Below, in pieces: positions 22,768 to 31,987 of a stretch of DNA of 64,000 bases. The stretch covers positions 1 to 64,000 of the forward strand of contig JACTNA010000018.1 of NCBI GenBank assembly GCA_014584315.1, in the 5' to 3' direction. This DNA is from Planctomycetota bacterium. GTDB lineage: Bacteria > Planctomycetota > Phycisphaerae > Phycisphaerales > UBA1924. The notes below the pieces were generated by a model that did not search any database, was not told the origin of the DNA, and worked only from the letters and a program-made list of their open reading frames with translations. A program made the translations under genes and the position numbers. Numbering within the stretch: the stretch's first letter is position 1; every line of letters starts with the position of its first letter.

Positions 22768-25031
22768 CGCGGCGCGGGATGCGGCCTGGGAGCCTGATAA
22801 CCGGCCTCGGACCCGGCCACCACCCGGAGCCGATCGCGCAGGCCCGACAGAGCCGCCCGCGCCCGGTCGAGTTCGTCCGCGCTCAGCCCCCGCCCGCCGA
22901 ATCGAGCCACGTAGTAGAGACCGGCGACCGCGCGCAATCCTTCGGCGAGCGCGGCGTCGAGACCCGCGAGCGCATCGGCGTGGTGTTCCGGTGGGCGATG
23001 CTCCGGCTTCCCGAGGCCCGCGGCCTCGAGCAGGCCCAGCGCGTCGGCGTAGAACGAGGCCTGCTGCACGCGCGCCCGAACCTCGGGATCTTCGATTGTC
23101 GAGCGAGATCGCGCACGAGCCGCACGCGCAGCCGTGACGCGGCGCGCGATCGCCGCCGCGCCGAGGCCGCAGGCCAGCACGATCGAGGAGGCGACGAGCG
23201 CGTTCACGATCACGCGGGCCCACCAGTTCCAGTCGGGCATCTCGTAGTCGCCCGCGACGCCCGCGAAGGGGCCGTCGCCGGAGAGATCCTCCCGGCGCGC
23301 CCACGCGAAGAGGGACGATCGAGACGAACTGTCGAAGCCGACGACGGAGGTGATCCAGGCGTACTCGATCGCGTCGAGGAATCGGGACGCGCGCGCGAGC
23401 AGGCCCGGCCTCGGCGCGTGGAGGCGCCGAAGGTCCGCCGGGGCGGTCGGGTCGTGGACGCGCCAGTAGCCCGGCCCCTCCTCGACCTCGACCCAGGCGT
23501 GCGCGTTGCTCTCGCGAACGATGTAGTGGCCGGTTGCCTGGCTGTACTCGACCGCGACGTAGCCCGTGATGACGCGGGCGTCGATGCCGACGCTCCGGCA
23601 CATCGCCGCCATCGCCGAGGCGAAGTGCTCGCAGTGGCCCGCGCGCGAGGCCGTGAGGAAGTGCTCGATGGGGTCAACGCCGGGGGGGGTGGGCGCGGAA
23701 TCGAGCGTGTAGGCGTACTGGTTGCGGAGTTCGGATCGGAGCGCGATCGCGGCCTCGCGCATGCGGTCGAGCGGGACGTTCCCCTGCTCGTCGAGCTCCA
23801 CGCCGGCCTGCGTGAGAATCTCAATGGCGCGCCCGCGAACCCCGGCGACGGGGAAGGAGGGACGCTCGTGCCGCCGCCAGAAGTTGCCCCGGGGCGCCCG
23901 AGGCTCACCGCACTCGACCTCGTAGCGGAACTTCCCTCCCTGCCCGTCGCGCAGGACGATGCCCGTGAAGGGGTTGTGGTACTCGCTCCCGCCGTCCAGA
24001 AAGGTGACGGTGAGGGGCCGCCACACGGTGAAGAGGTGGCTGGGGCCTGGTGGGGCGTTCCGGATCGTGATGGCGAGGCGCTTCTCGCGTTCCGCCCCGC
24101 CGGCGCCGATCTCCTTGCGGGACCCCGCCGGGAGCGGGCCGATCTGATCGTCTCGTGACGAGGGAGGGGTCGCCGCGATCCAGGCGCGCCCCGTGTAGGT
24201 GTCGAGGGCCGCGCCGCGGAGGTAGTAGACCTCGCCCTCGCCCCCGAGCCGGACGCCGCGCTGCACGTCGAACACGGTGAGGTCGAGCACAGGCGTCTGG
24301 GACTCCGAGATCAACCCGCCAAGCCCGACGTCAACCTTGGTTGAGAAGCCCGTGACTCTGCCGACGCCCGCGTTCCCCCACCGCCCGAATCGGTCCATGC
24401 CAAGCCCGCGAGGCATGAGGACGAAGACCCCCGCGCTGAGCAGGAACACCCCCGCGAACACGAACGCGTTCAGTCTCCGCAGGTCGCGGCGGAAGCGCCG
24501 CCCGGCGACCGCGCCCACCTCCGGGACGCTCGCGCCCGGCGGGAAGGCCCGGCGGCGCGAGATCCGAACTCGCTCCGCCGCCGACGCGATCTGGTGGCGC
24601 ATGACGGCCGCGCCGAGGGTCGGCAGCATCGCGAGCAGGAGAAGCCCGGTGACCAGACTGTTGCTGGTGAGCGCGGCGCCGAAGGCGAGAAACACGCTCA
24701 GAGCGAGCAGTTGCGCCTCGTCTCTGGGTCGGCGGCGGTCGAGCATCTTGATGATCAGCACCCAGAGCAGGAACCGAGCGAACTCATCGACGCCGAGCGA
24801 TCGCTCGAACGCCACCCGCACGGCGTCGAGCATGGCGAGGAGCACGAGCGAGTTCACGATCCAGCGGGGGGGCATGCGCCCGCCCGCGCCCCCGGTCGCG
24901 AATCCGAGCACGATCAGGCAGGCGGCGACGAGCGCTGCGCGAACGGCATCGCCGGATGCGGTACCCCAGGCCGCCACCGCGAGGAGCGCCGTGGCAACGA
25001 CCGACGATGGACGGAAACGGCTGGGGTTCAT
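22764..25031 (-). CDS. Transglutaminase-like membrane protein (TgpA type)
   Basis: A 755-aa protein with about five N-terminal membrane spans (1-210), a large periplasmic transglutaminase-like domain and one more span near residue 615 before a cytoplasmic tail. The papain-like triad is Cys467 (AGHCEHFASAM), His511 (NAHAWVEV) and Asp527 (VHDPTAPAD). Its partner DUF58 gene sits directly upstream with a 4-base overlap, the standard pairing for this family. The usual MoxR-type AAA ATPase is not in the cluster. The substrate is unknown. Confidence 0.9.
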   Translation of the reverse strand: MNPSRFRPSSVVATALLAVAAWGTASGDAVRAALVAACLIVLGFATGGAGGRMPPRWIVNSLVLLAMLDAVRVAFERSLGVDEFARFLLWVLIIKMLDRRRPRDEAQLLALSVFLAFGAALTSNSLVTGLLLLAMLPTLGAAVMRHQIASAAERVRISRRRAFPPGASVPEVGAVAGRRFRRDLRRLNAFVFAGVFLLSAGVFVLMPRGLGMDRFGRWGNAGVGRVTGFSTKVDVGLGGLISESQTPVLDLTVFDVQRGVRLGGEGEVYYLRGAALDTYTGRAWIAATPPSSRDDQIGPLPAGSRKEIGAGGAEREKRLAITIRNAPPGPSHLFTVWRPLTVTFLDGGSEYHNPFTGIVLRDGQGGKFRYEVECGEPRAPRGNFWRRHERPSFPVAGVRGRAIEILTQAGVELDEQGNVPLDRMREAAIALRSELRNQYAYTLDSAPTPPGVDPIEHFLTASRAGHCEHFASAMAAMCRSVGIDARVITGYVAVEYSQATGHYIVRESNAHAWVEVEEGPGYWRVHDPTAPADLRRLHAPRPGLLARASRFLDAIEYAWITSVVGFDSSSRSSLFAWARREDLSGDGPFAGVAGDYEMPDWNWWARVIVNALVASSIVLACGLGAAAIARRVTAARAARARSRSTIEDPEVRARVQQASFYADALGLLEAAGLGKPEHRPPEHHADALAGLDAALAEGLRAVAGLYYVARFGGRGLSADELDRARAALSGLRDRLRVVAGSEAGYQAPRPHPAPR

Positions 25032-26230
25032 GCCCGGGCGGCTCCGTCGGGCGGCCGAGCCGGCGGCTCGGCGCCGGATGCGATCCAGGCCCCAGGTTCG
25101 TTGGCGCTGAGTCTCAGCGCTCCGGGGGGAGCGGTGAGCCCGGCCTCGCTCCGCTGGCTGACGACAACGAACGCGTCCGACCGTCCGGGAAGGGGAGCCG
25201 CCGCTTGTGCGCCCGCGTGCGACACGGACGGCGCATCGAACAGCGCCAGTTCGGTCAACAGCGCGCGAAGGGCGCTCCGGCCCGATCGTGCTGCCAATCG
25301 GGTGCCCTCCGCACCGAGGGAAAGCCCCACCGCGTACCCCTGCTCGAAGGCGGCTGTGGCGACACCGGCGGCAAGGCTGACGGCTTCCTCTCGCAGCGAG
25401 TCGGCCCGTTCATCGGAGCCCAACCGGGGCTCGAGTTCGAGCACGATCCAGAGCCGCCGGGGCGCGGGGCGCGACGTCTGACGCACGACCAGCTGCCCCG
25501 TGCGCGCCGACGCCCGCCAGGCGATGAGGCGGTGGCTGTCGCCCGGCGCGTACTCGCGCAGCCCGTAATACTCACCGCCGACGCCCGCCGAGCGGAGCGC
25601 GGCCGCGCTGCCGTCACCCTGCGGTCCGAGGGCTCGAAGGAGTCCGGGGCGAACGGGCGCGGGCGATGGATGCACGATCGCCCCCTGGGGCTGCTCGAAG
25701 GTCACGCTCTTGCGGGTCAGCCCGAAGGGGAACGCGCTGGAGACGGTGATCCGCGAGAACGTCGCCTCACCGCGCCGCGTCGGCGAGACGACGGCCTCGG
25801 CGTGAACGACCTGCCTCGGGCCGACGTGCGCCACGAACGCCATCGGCTGCGGGAGATGGGCCGCCCACGTCGGAGGGGTGCGGCCGCGTCGGTCCGCGTG
25901 CGATTCCGTGATCGTGAGGGCGCACGCGGGAATGAACCGGTTGCGGTTGCGCACCGAGTAGCGGATGACCATCGTTCCCCCGACCGCGCACTCGGCGATC
26001 GGCTCGCGTTCGACCTGCACGCCCATGAGCGCGGAACCGGAGACGAACCCCGAGAGGATCAGCCCGGCCACGGCCACGCCGAAGAGCCAGAAGAGCAGGT
26101 TGTTCTGGCTGTTGATCGCGCCGATGGCCGTGAAGACCGCGACGGCGGCGTAGATCACGCCGGGAAGATGGAGGTGATACCGTCGGCGCACCGCCGGAGG
26201 TCGGCCGGCATGGCTCGCGTGTGCGATCAC
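25028..26230 (-). CDS. DUF58 family membrane protein
   Basis: A 400-aa protein with two N-terminal membrane spans (about 24-62) and a DUF58 region marked by YYGLREYAPGDSHRLIAWRA. DUF58 proteins resemble von Willebrand A folds and usually occur with MoxR ATPases and transglutaminase-like proteins. That pairing is half kept here: the transglutaminase gene follows with ATGA overlap, while no MoxR gene is present. It starts 10 bp after the scpB stop, so it probably belongs to the same transcript. Confidence 0.88.
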   Translation of the reverse strand: MIAHASHAGRPPAVRRRYHLHLPGVIYAAVAVFTAIGAINSQNNLLFWLFGVAVAGLILSGFVSGSALMGVQVEREPIAECAVGGTMVIRYSVRNRNRFIPACALTITESHADRRGRTPPTWAAHLPQPMAFVAHVGPRQVVHAEAVVSPTRRGEATFSRITVSSAFPFGLTRKSVTFEQPQGAIVHPSPAPVRPGLLRALGPQGDGSAAALRSAGVGGEYYGLREYAPGDSHRLIAWRASARTGQLVVRQTSRPAPRRLWIVLELEPRLGSDERADSLREEAVSLAAGVATAAFEQGYAVGLSLGAEGTRLAARSGRSALRALLTELALFDAPSVSHAGAQAAAPLPGRSDAFVVVSQRSEAGLTAPPGALRLSANEPGAWIASGAEPPARPPDGAARA

Positions 26231-26240
26231 CGCCCGTGCC

Positions 26241-26870
26241 TCACGCTCCCCCGCCTGCGCCGTCGAAGTTCAGTTCCGCGACCGTCGGCAGGTCCTTGAT
26301 CGATGAGAGGCCGAAAGAGTCGAGGAACTGGCGGCTCGTGCCGTAAAGCATCGGACGCCCGAGTTCCTCGGCGCGGCCGGTGATCGCGATGAGCCGCCGT
26401 TCCAGGAGCGTGCGAAGCACTTCTCCGCACGCCACGCCCCGAATCGCTTCGACCTCCGCGCGCGTGACCGGCTGGCGGTACGCGATGACCGCGAGGGTCT
26501 CGAGCGCGGCCCGACTGAGCCGCGAGGACGCCCTCGCCCCGTGGAACCGCGAGACGACCCCCGCGTGCTCCGGCAGCGTCATGAACCTGTAGCCGCCGGC
26601 GACGGACTCGATGCGGAAGGCGCGGGCACTGCGCTCGTACTCGGCGTTCAGGGACTCGACGCACGCCCGAACGACGCTCTCGGCACGCGACACCTCACGC
26701 GGCTCCGCGCCCTCCCCGACCAGGGCGAGCGCCTCGGCGAGCCGCCGACCCGGCACGGGCCGATCCGCGCTCATCAGCACCGCCTCGAGTGGAGCGGCGA
26801 GGGCCTGGCCCGCCGCGGCGGGGGCATCGGCGGTGGGATTCCCCGTTTCGTGTTCGACGGCGTTGGGCAT
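26241..26870 (-). CDS. scpB: Segregation and condensation protein ScpB
   Basis: A 209-aa winged-helix protein of the SMC-ScpAB condensin, which helps chromosome segregation. It shows the family layout, ALVGEGAEPREVSRAESVVRA in the first domain and AALETLAVIAYRQPVTRAEVEAIRG in the second. The ATG at 26870 gives MPNAVEHE; a start 16 codons upstream is also open. It heads the operon with DUF58, the transglutaminase and PilZ genes. ScpA is not in the window. Confidence 0.93.
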   Translation of the reverse strand: MPNAVEHETGNPTADAPAAAGQALAAPLEAVLMSADRPVPGRRLAEALALVGEGAEPREVSRAESVVRACVESLNAEYERSARAFRIESVAGGYRFMTLPEHAGVVSRFHGARASSRLSRAALETLAVIAYRQPVTRAEVEAIRGVACGEVLRTLLERRLIAITGRAEELGRPMLYGTSRQFLDSFGLSSIKDLPTVAELNFDGAGGGA

Positions 26871-27066
26871 CGTCCGATCGTACCACGCCACCTCGACCGC
26901 CGTCCGAGAATGCCGCAATCCTCCGATCCGCGCGCCGCGGCGATCGGGTCATCTGGGGCGGACTCAAGCCCCCGCGGTCCGGGGTCGATGCTGCCCGCGG
27001 CGAGGCCGCCCGGGGAGTCGAACCCAAGGCCTCCCTCCGTCCGGAACGCAACAGGGGCACACGACG

Positions 27067-27477
27067 ATGACACCGCCCACCATCCTGCTGGCCGACGACG
27101 AAGCCCACATCACGCACGTGGTCGGGATGAAACTGCGGGCGGCGGGGTATGCCACGCTCGTCGCCCGCGACGGCGAAGAGGCGTTGACTCTCGCCCTCCA
27201 GCACCGCCCGAACCTCGTGATCACCGACCTCCAGATGCCCTACATGAGCGGGATCGAACTGGCGACCCGGCTGCGTGCCGACGAGCGAACGGCCGAGACC
27301 CCGGTGCTGATGCTCACCGCGCGCGGGTATGTCCTCGACGAGAGCGAACTCAGCGCGACGAACATCCGCGCCGTGCTCAGCAAACCGTTCAGCGCCCGCG
27401 ACATCCTGCGCCGCGTCGAGGAAGTCCTCGGGCGAGCCGCCGAGACCGAGACGGCCAGACTTCGGAACGTCGCATGA
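27067..27477 (+). CDS. Single-domain response regulator
   Basis: A 136-aa CheY-like receiver. Acidic pocket residues sit in LLADDEAH (10-12), the phosphoacceptor is Asp54 (VITDLQMPYMSG), the switch Thr is Thr84 (LMLTARG) and the conserved Lys is Lys106 (LSKPF). It has no output domain. Its stop overlaps the ATG of the HD-GYP gene by 4 bases, so it probably controls that enzyme or works beside it. It is divergent from scpB across 196 bp. Confidence 0.93.
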   Translation: MTPPTILLADDEAHITHVVGMKLRAAGYATLVARDGEEALTLALQHRPNLVITDLQMPYMSGIELATRLRADERTAETPVLMLTARGYVLDESELSATNIRAVLSKPFSARDILRRVEEVLGRAAETETARLRNVA

Positions 27478-29111
27478 ACCACGCCCTGCCCGCAGAACCG
27501 AACGACGCCCCCCAGACCACGCTCCGCGAGCGATGCCGAGCGCTCGGGCTGCCGGTGTGGCGCCTCGACACGACGGGCACCGTGATCGACGACGCGAACC
27601 AGCCGGGGCTTGCCGGGGTCTGGCTCCGCAGCAGCGTGATGTGCCGCATGCTCGCGGACGCGGTTCGCGGGTGGAACGGCCAGGAGACGCCCGACCGTGT
27701 CGAGTTGTTCCCCGGGTGCCACGTCGTGCCGTCCGTGGAAACGATCCGAGGGCGGCGTCGCGGCTACACGGTGTTCATGTTCCTGACGCCCGACGCCCTG
27801 CGGACGCCCGAGTTCGAGGCGGTGTGCGCCGCGTCGCAGGCCGACAAGGCCGCCGCCCGAAGCGCGGTCGGACGCCTGGCGAGTTTCTCCGCGGCCGAGA
27901 TCGACCGGACGGTGCCGGTCCTCGACTGGATGCTCAACGACCTCAACCGACAGCACGAGAGCGAGCGGACCATCGGGGGCTTCACCCGCCACCTGACGGA
28001 CGCCTACGAGCACATCGAACTGCTGTACACGCTCGGCAACTCGATGTCCGATCTTCAGGAGCCGGAGCGGTTCATCCGACTGGCGGTCGAGCAGCTGCAG
28101 CAGACCACCGAGTTCGGGTGGGCCGCGGTTCGAACGCTGGCCCGCGCGCGGCTTCCGGACTCGGTGGCGGACTCGCTCTTCGTCGCGGGCAAGCCCGGCT
28201 GCGACGCCAGGGCGTTCCGCGAGATGATCGACGCCTTCGTCGAGAGTCTCCCGCCGGACGCCGAGCCGCACATCGCCAGTTCCATCGCCGGCCGTCCGCT
28301 GCCCTGCGGGGCGCAGGTCGTCGTGCAGCCGATCGCCGGGGGCGCACGCCGCGCGGCCGTGCTCCTCACCGGCGACAAGGGCGGCGACGACCCGCAGGTG
28401 AGCAGTTACGACACGCAACTGATCGCGACCGCCTCCGCCTTCCTCGGCACGTTCTTCGAGAACGTATCGCTCTGGCAGGAGCAGACCGCGCTGTTCCTCG
28501 GCTCGCTCCAGGCGATGACCGCGGCCATCGACGCCAAGGACCGCTACACCTGCGGCCATTCGGAGCGGGTGGCGCACCTCGCGACGGAGTTGTCGCGGCT
28601 CGTCGGATTCAACCAGCACCAGGCGGAGCGCGTGCACATCACCGGGTTGGTGCACGACGTCGGCAAGATCGGCGTCCCCGAGGCCGTGCTGTGCAAGGAG
28701 GGCAGGCTCACCGAAGCCGAGTTCGCGCTCATCCGCCAGCACCCGGTGATCGGGCACGACATCCTCAAGGGCATCCCGCAGCTCGAGGACGTGCTGCCCG
28801 GCGTGCTGTCGCACCACGAGCGGTGGGACGGACGCGGGTACCCGCACGGGCTGACCGGCGAGTCCATCCCGCTCGTCGCGCGCATCATGGCCCTGGCGGA
28901 CACCTTCGACGCGATGAGCTCCAACCGCTCGTACCGTCCCGCGATGCCACGCGAGCGCGTGTTCGAGGAGATCCGGCGGTGCGCGGGCACGCAGTTCGAC
29001 CCGGAACTGGCGCCGCTCTTCCTGTCGCTCGACTTCTCCGAGTTCGACCGGCTCGTGGCGCAGCACGAAGCGGCGTCCCGCTCGGTCGCCGCAACACGCG
29101 CCGCGGCGTAG
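27474..29111 (+). CDS. HD-GYP domain protein, cyclic di-GMP phosphodiesterase candidate
   Basis: A 545-aa protein with an N-terminal region of unknown type, a GAF-like sensor region (about 190-330) and a C-terminal HD-GYP domain. The HD pair is His394-Asp395 (GLVHDVGKIGVP), followed by HHERWDGRGYP at 447-457 with an intact GYP. The metal-binding pattern looks complete, so hydrolysis of c-di-GMP is likely. It is cotranscribed with the receiver protein before it. Together with the PilZ protein at 21817 it gives this region a degradation and a sensing component of c-di-GMP signalling. Confidence 0.93.
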   Translation: MNHALPAEPNDAPQTTLRERCRALGLPVWRLDTTGTVIDDANQPGLAGVWLRSSVMCRMLADAVRGWNGQETPDRVELFPGCHVVPSVETIRGRRRGYTVFMFLTPDALRTPEFEAVCAASQADKAAARSAVGRLASFSAAEIDRTVPVLDWMLNDLNRQHESERTIGGFTRHLTDAYEHIELLYTLGNSMSDLQEPERFIRLAVEQLQQTTEFGWAAVRTLARARLPDSVADSLFVAGKPGCDARAFREMIDAFVESLPPDAEPHIASSIAGRPLPCGAQVVVQPIAGGARRAAVLLTGDKGGDDPQVSSYDTQLIATASAFLGTFFENVSLWQEQTALFLGSLQAMTAAIDAKDRYTCGHSERVAHLATELSRLVGFNQHQAERVHITGLVHDVGKIGVPEAVLCKEGRLTEAEFALIRQHPVIGHDILKGIPQLEDVLPGVLSHHERWDGRGYPHGLTGESIPLVARIMALADTFDAMSSNRSYRPAMPRERVFEEIRRCAGTQFDPELAPLFLSLDFSEFDRLVAQHEAASRSVAATRAAA

Positions 29112-29171
29112 CGCTCAGCCCCCACGCCGGGGAGTCGCGTTCCCGCCGAGGCTCATCGACGGATCGCGGCG

Positions 29172-30425
29172 CTACGGCTCGTCGCCCCATCCCAGCGCGT
29201 CCCCGAGCGAACGTGCCACGTCGCCGGACTTCGCGGGCAGCTCCGCGACCGCGACGATCGACCTGTCGCGCCCGAGCAGCACGACCGCCGCGGGCGAACG
29301 GGGCGCGATGCGATCCAGCGTCAGACGCTGCGCGGGAGACCAGACCACCTGATCGGCAGACTGTCCGTCGGCCGCCCGCCAGCGATCGTGGAACGACGCG
29401 AACCGCTCGACCGAAACCGCGCCCGCTTCGAGCAGCACGACGACGAGCGTCTCGACGCGCGGGACGGCCGACACCGCCCCGACCCGGGGTGAACGGAACG
29501 ATCGCCGCGTGAGTTCGCGCCTGAACTCGACGACGCCGTCCACCCCGGCCCGTGCAGAGTCAAACGCCGCGTCCTCACCGTCGACCCACCAGACCGCGTC
29601 CCACGGGTCGCGGACAAACACCAACGCGGTGTACGCGGCGTCCGCCGGCGTCCTCGCCTCGGCCGCGCCGGCGTACATGGACACGACCGGCATGCGGTCC
29701 CCGATCCGCAGCGGCCGTTCGAGCGCGGAGAGTCCGGACAGGGAAGTGATAAGACGCCGACCCCGTGTGTCGACCCGCCACCCGTCCTGTTCGCCGGGTT
29801 CAATCGGCTCGAACACGACCTCGAGCGTGGCGATGCCCTCGGCGGTGGGCAGGTCCGCGGCGTATGTCCTGACGCGCCCTCCCACGAGTTCGATCGAGGC
29901 ACGCCCGGTCGGCGTCCGCCCGACCAGCCGCACCCTCGCGCCGCCGCGCGCACGCTCGACAACCGCACCGAGCCACTCGATCCCGGGCGTGTACGAGGTC
30001 AACGCCAGCGGGACTCGCGGATCGTCGAGCGCGAGCGCGATCTGCGGGAGCGGCAGCGCGGGAAGCCGGGCGGCGACTTCCCCCGAATCCACGCGATCGG
30101 CGCACGGCCACGCGACGGCCGTCGTCGGATCGCCGGGGTGCGCGGCCGCCGCGCCGCCGGGCTCAAACGAGGCAACCAGCGAGGGCGTCTCGACGACCAC
30201 GTGCCCGCCGCTGCCCGCCCACACGCGAACGGTAAGCCGCTCCGTGCGTGACGTGCCGTCGGGAAGGGTGAGCGTAACGGCCGCGCGATCGGCGATCGGC
30301 GATGCGCGATGAACGAGCATCGCGTGGGCGTAGGCAAGCGCTCCGATCGGGCCGGAAGTCGAGCCGGGCGAGAGCGCGGCCGCGAGTTCGACAAGCCAGC
30401 CAAGGACGATCACGAGTAGCGTCAT
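29172..30425 (-). CDS. Secreted protein of unknown function next to folK
   Basis: A 417-aa exported protein with an N-terminal signal or anchor (MTLLVIVLGWLVELAAALSP). I recognise no family. The middle resembles an outer-membrane lipoprotein carrier style (RTYAADLPTAEGIATLEVVF), and the C-terminal third has a thioredoxin-like flavour (AAVVLLGRDRSIVAVAELPA) without a CxxC. The ATG at 30425 overlaps the folK stop by 4 bases, so the two are coupled. Confidence 0.75.
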   Translation of the reverse strand: MTLLVIVLGWLVELAAALSPGSTSGPIGALAYAHAMLVHRASPIADRAAVTLTLPDGTSRTERLTVRVWAGSGGHVVVETPSLVASFEPGGAAAAHPGDPTTAVAWPCADRVDSGEVAARLPALPLPQIALALDDPRVPLALTSYTPGIEWLGAVVERARGGARVRLVGRTPTGRASIELVGGRVRTYAADLPTAEGIATLEVVFEPIEPGEQDGWRVDTRGRRLITSLSGLSALERPLRIGDRMPVVSMYAGAAEARTPADAAYTALVFVRDPWDAVWWVDGEDAAFDSARAGVDGVVEFRRELTRRSFRSPRVGAVSAVPRVETLVVVLLEAGAVSVERFASFHDRWRAADGQSADQVVWSPAQRLTLDRIAPRSPAAVVLLGRDRSIVAVAELPAKSGDVARSLGDALGWGDEP

Positions 30426-30940
30426 CGCGCCACCGCCCCTCGCAGTGTGTCCCGCAGTTCGCGGACCGTACGCCCGATCCCCGGCACGACGGCCTCGGGG
30501 GCGATCTCCGCGAGCGGCCCGAGCACGAAGGCCCGCTCGTGCAGACGCGGGTGCGGGAGCGTGAGGCGAGGCCCGCTCTCGACGCGCGAGCCGTAGAGCA
30601 GGAGGTCGAGGTCGATCACGCGAGGCCCCCACCGCTCGGCGGCGGCGCGATCACGTCCCATCGAGCGCTCGATCGCCAGGAGCGCGTCGAGCAGGTCGCC
30701 GGGCGCGAGCGAGGTCACCAGCAGGGCCGCGGCGTTGAGGAACGGCCCCTGCGGGACAGGCCCGACCGGCTCGGTCTCGTGGACTGATGAACGAGCGACG
30801 AGCCGCGTGCCCGGGAGCGAGGCCATCGCCAGCACGGCCCGTTCGATGGCGGCCAAACGGTCGCCGAGGTTCGACCCGATGCCGACGCACGCCCGCTCGC
30901 GCACCGCCGAGTCTGATTGCCGCGCCCCGGTCGCCGTCAT
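30422..30940 (-). CDS. folK: 2-amino-4-hydroxy-6-hydroxymethyldihydropteridine pyrophosphokinase
   Basis: A 172-aa HPPK of folate synthesis that transfers pyrophosphate from ATP to 6-hydroxymethyl-7,8-dihydropterin. Family motifs are GIGSNLGDR near the N-terminus, VHETEPVGPVPQGPFLNAA, and the signature RWGPRVIDLDLLLYG. The length is typical. It follows the flagellar sigma factor gene by 44 bp on the same strand, at the end of the flagellar cluster, and no other folate genes are adjacent. Confidence 0.95.
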   Translation of the reverse strand: MTATGARQSDSAVRERACVGIGSNLGDRLAAIERAVLAMASLPGTRLVARSSVHETEPVGPVPQGPFLNAAALLVTSLAPGDLLDALLAIERSMGRDRAAAERWGPRVIDLDLLLYGSRVESGPRLTLPHPRLHERAFVLGPLAEIAPEAVVPGIGRTVRELRDTLRGAVAR

Positions 30941-30984
30941 GCCGAATCGAAGGCGCGGGAGGCGCGGAAGGCGAACGCGGCCCC

Positions 30985-31851
30985 CTACTCCTCCTCGGGC
31001 TCGAGCTCCTTCATGCGGTACTGCATCTGGGCCTTGAGGCGGGCGAGGATCGAGGAGTGCATCTGGCTGACGCGCGACTCGGAGAGGTCAAGCGTCGCGC
31101 CGATCTCCTTCATCGTGAGGCCCTCGTAGTAGTACAGGGTGACGATGAGTTGCTCGGCCCGAGAGAGTCCCTTGGTGACGAGGTCCTTCAGGTCGCGCCG
31201 CTGGATCTCCCGGAACGGGTTGACCTGGGTGTCGTCGCGGATGACGTCGATCTCGCGGACGTCGCGCGTGCCGTCCGTGGTGAACGCCTTGCGATTCAGG
31301 CTGAACGTGCCGACCGCGTTGCCGTCGCGCTGGTATTTCTCGAACTCTTCGGCGTCGAGGCCGAGGAAGGCGGCGACGTCCTCGTCGCTGGCGGGCTGGC
31401 CGGTGCGCATCTCGAGTTGCTGGCGGGCCTGCTCGATCTTCCCGGTGCGGTGGCGGACGAGACGGGGCACCCAGTCCATGTTGCGCAGTTCGTCGAGGAT
31501 CGCGCCCCGGATGCGCGGGGCGCAGTAGGTCTCGAACTTGACCTTGCGATCGAGGTCGAAGGCCTCGATGGCGTCCATCAGGCCGAAGAGGCCCGCGGAC
31601 ATGAGGTCCTCGAGGTCCACCTCGTCGGGCAGGCGCGTGTAGATGCGCTCGGCGTTGTAGCGCACCAGCGGGAGGTACTTCTCCATGAGGTAGTTGCGGA
31701 GCGAGTCCGAGCGCGTGGCCTGGTACTCACGCCACAGTTCCTCGCCCTTCATCGCGTCGTAGGGCGACGGCGCGTGCGAGGCCTCGGCGTGCCGGGCGCT
31801 CCGGCGAGCGGCGATGCGACTTCCAGCGAGCGATGCGTGTGCTGCGGCCAT
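30985..31851 (-). CDS. fliA: RNA polymerase sigma factor, FliA/WhiG family
   Basis: A 288-aa sigma-70 family factor for late flagellar genes. Region 2 starts SLRNYLMEKYLPLVRYNAER and includes DLMSAGLFGLMDAIEAFD. Region 3 has RRDLKD-type helices. The region 4 helix-turn-helix is LTMKEIGATLDLSESRVSQM. The N-terminus (about 33 residues) is an added basic extension. The ATG at 31851 has AAGGAGAGG upstream. Its place after flhG matches sigD in Bacillus subtilis. No anti-sigma factor FlgM was seen in the window. Confidence 0.93.
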   Translation of the reverse strand: MAAAHASLAGSRIAARRSARHAEASHAPSPYDAMKGEELWREYQATRSDSLRNYLMEKYLPLVRYNAERIYTRLPDEVDLEDLMSAGLFGLMDAIEAFDLDRKVKFETYCAPRIRGAILDELRNMDWVPRLVRHRTGKIEQARQQLEMRTGQPASDEDVAAFLGLDAEEFEKYQRDGNAVGTFSLNRKAFTTDGTRDVREIDVIRDDTQVNPFREIQRRDLKDLVTKGLSRAEQLIVTLYYYEGLTMKEIGATLDLSESRVSQMHSSILARLKAQMQYRMKELEPEEE

Positions 31852-31987
31852 CGGTCCTCTCCTTGACCCTCGGCGTGTCGCGCGGCGTTCGTGCCGAGCG
31901 GCGTGTCGCGGTCGATCCATGACCCGACAGGCGGGGAGTATACAGACTTTCGCGGCCTGTCAAGCCGCCGTCTCCTCGCTGTGGATG

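Noticed and set aside
27011..27025. Minus-strand GGGTTCGACTCCC, like a tRNA T-arm
   Set aside because: Only about three stem pairs hold, no D-arm, anticodon arm or acceptor partner can be drawn, and the 5' part would overlap the response regulator gene. It might be a tRNA remnant, but this cannot be shown.
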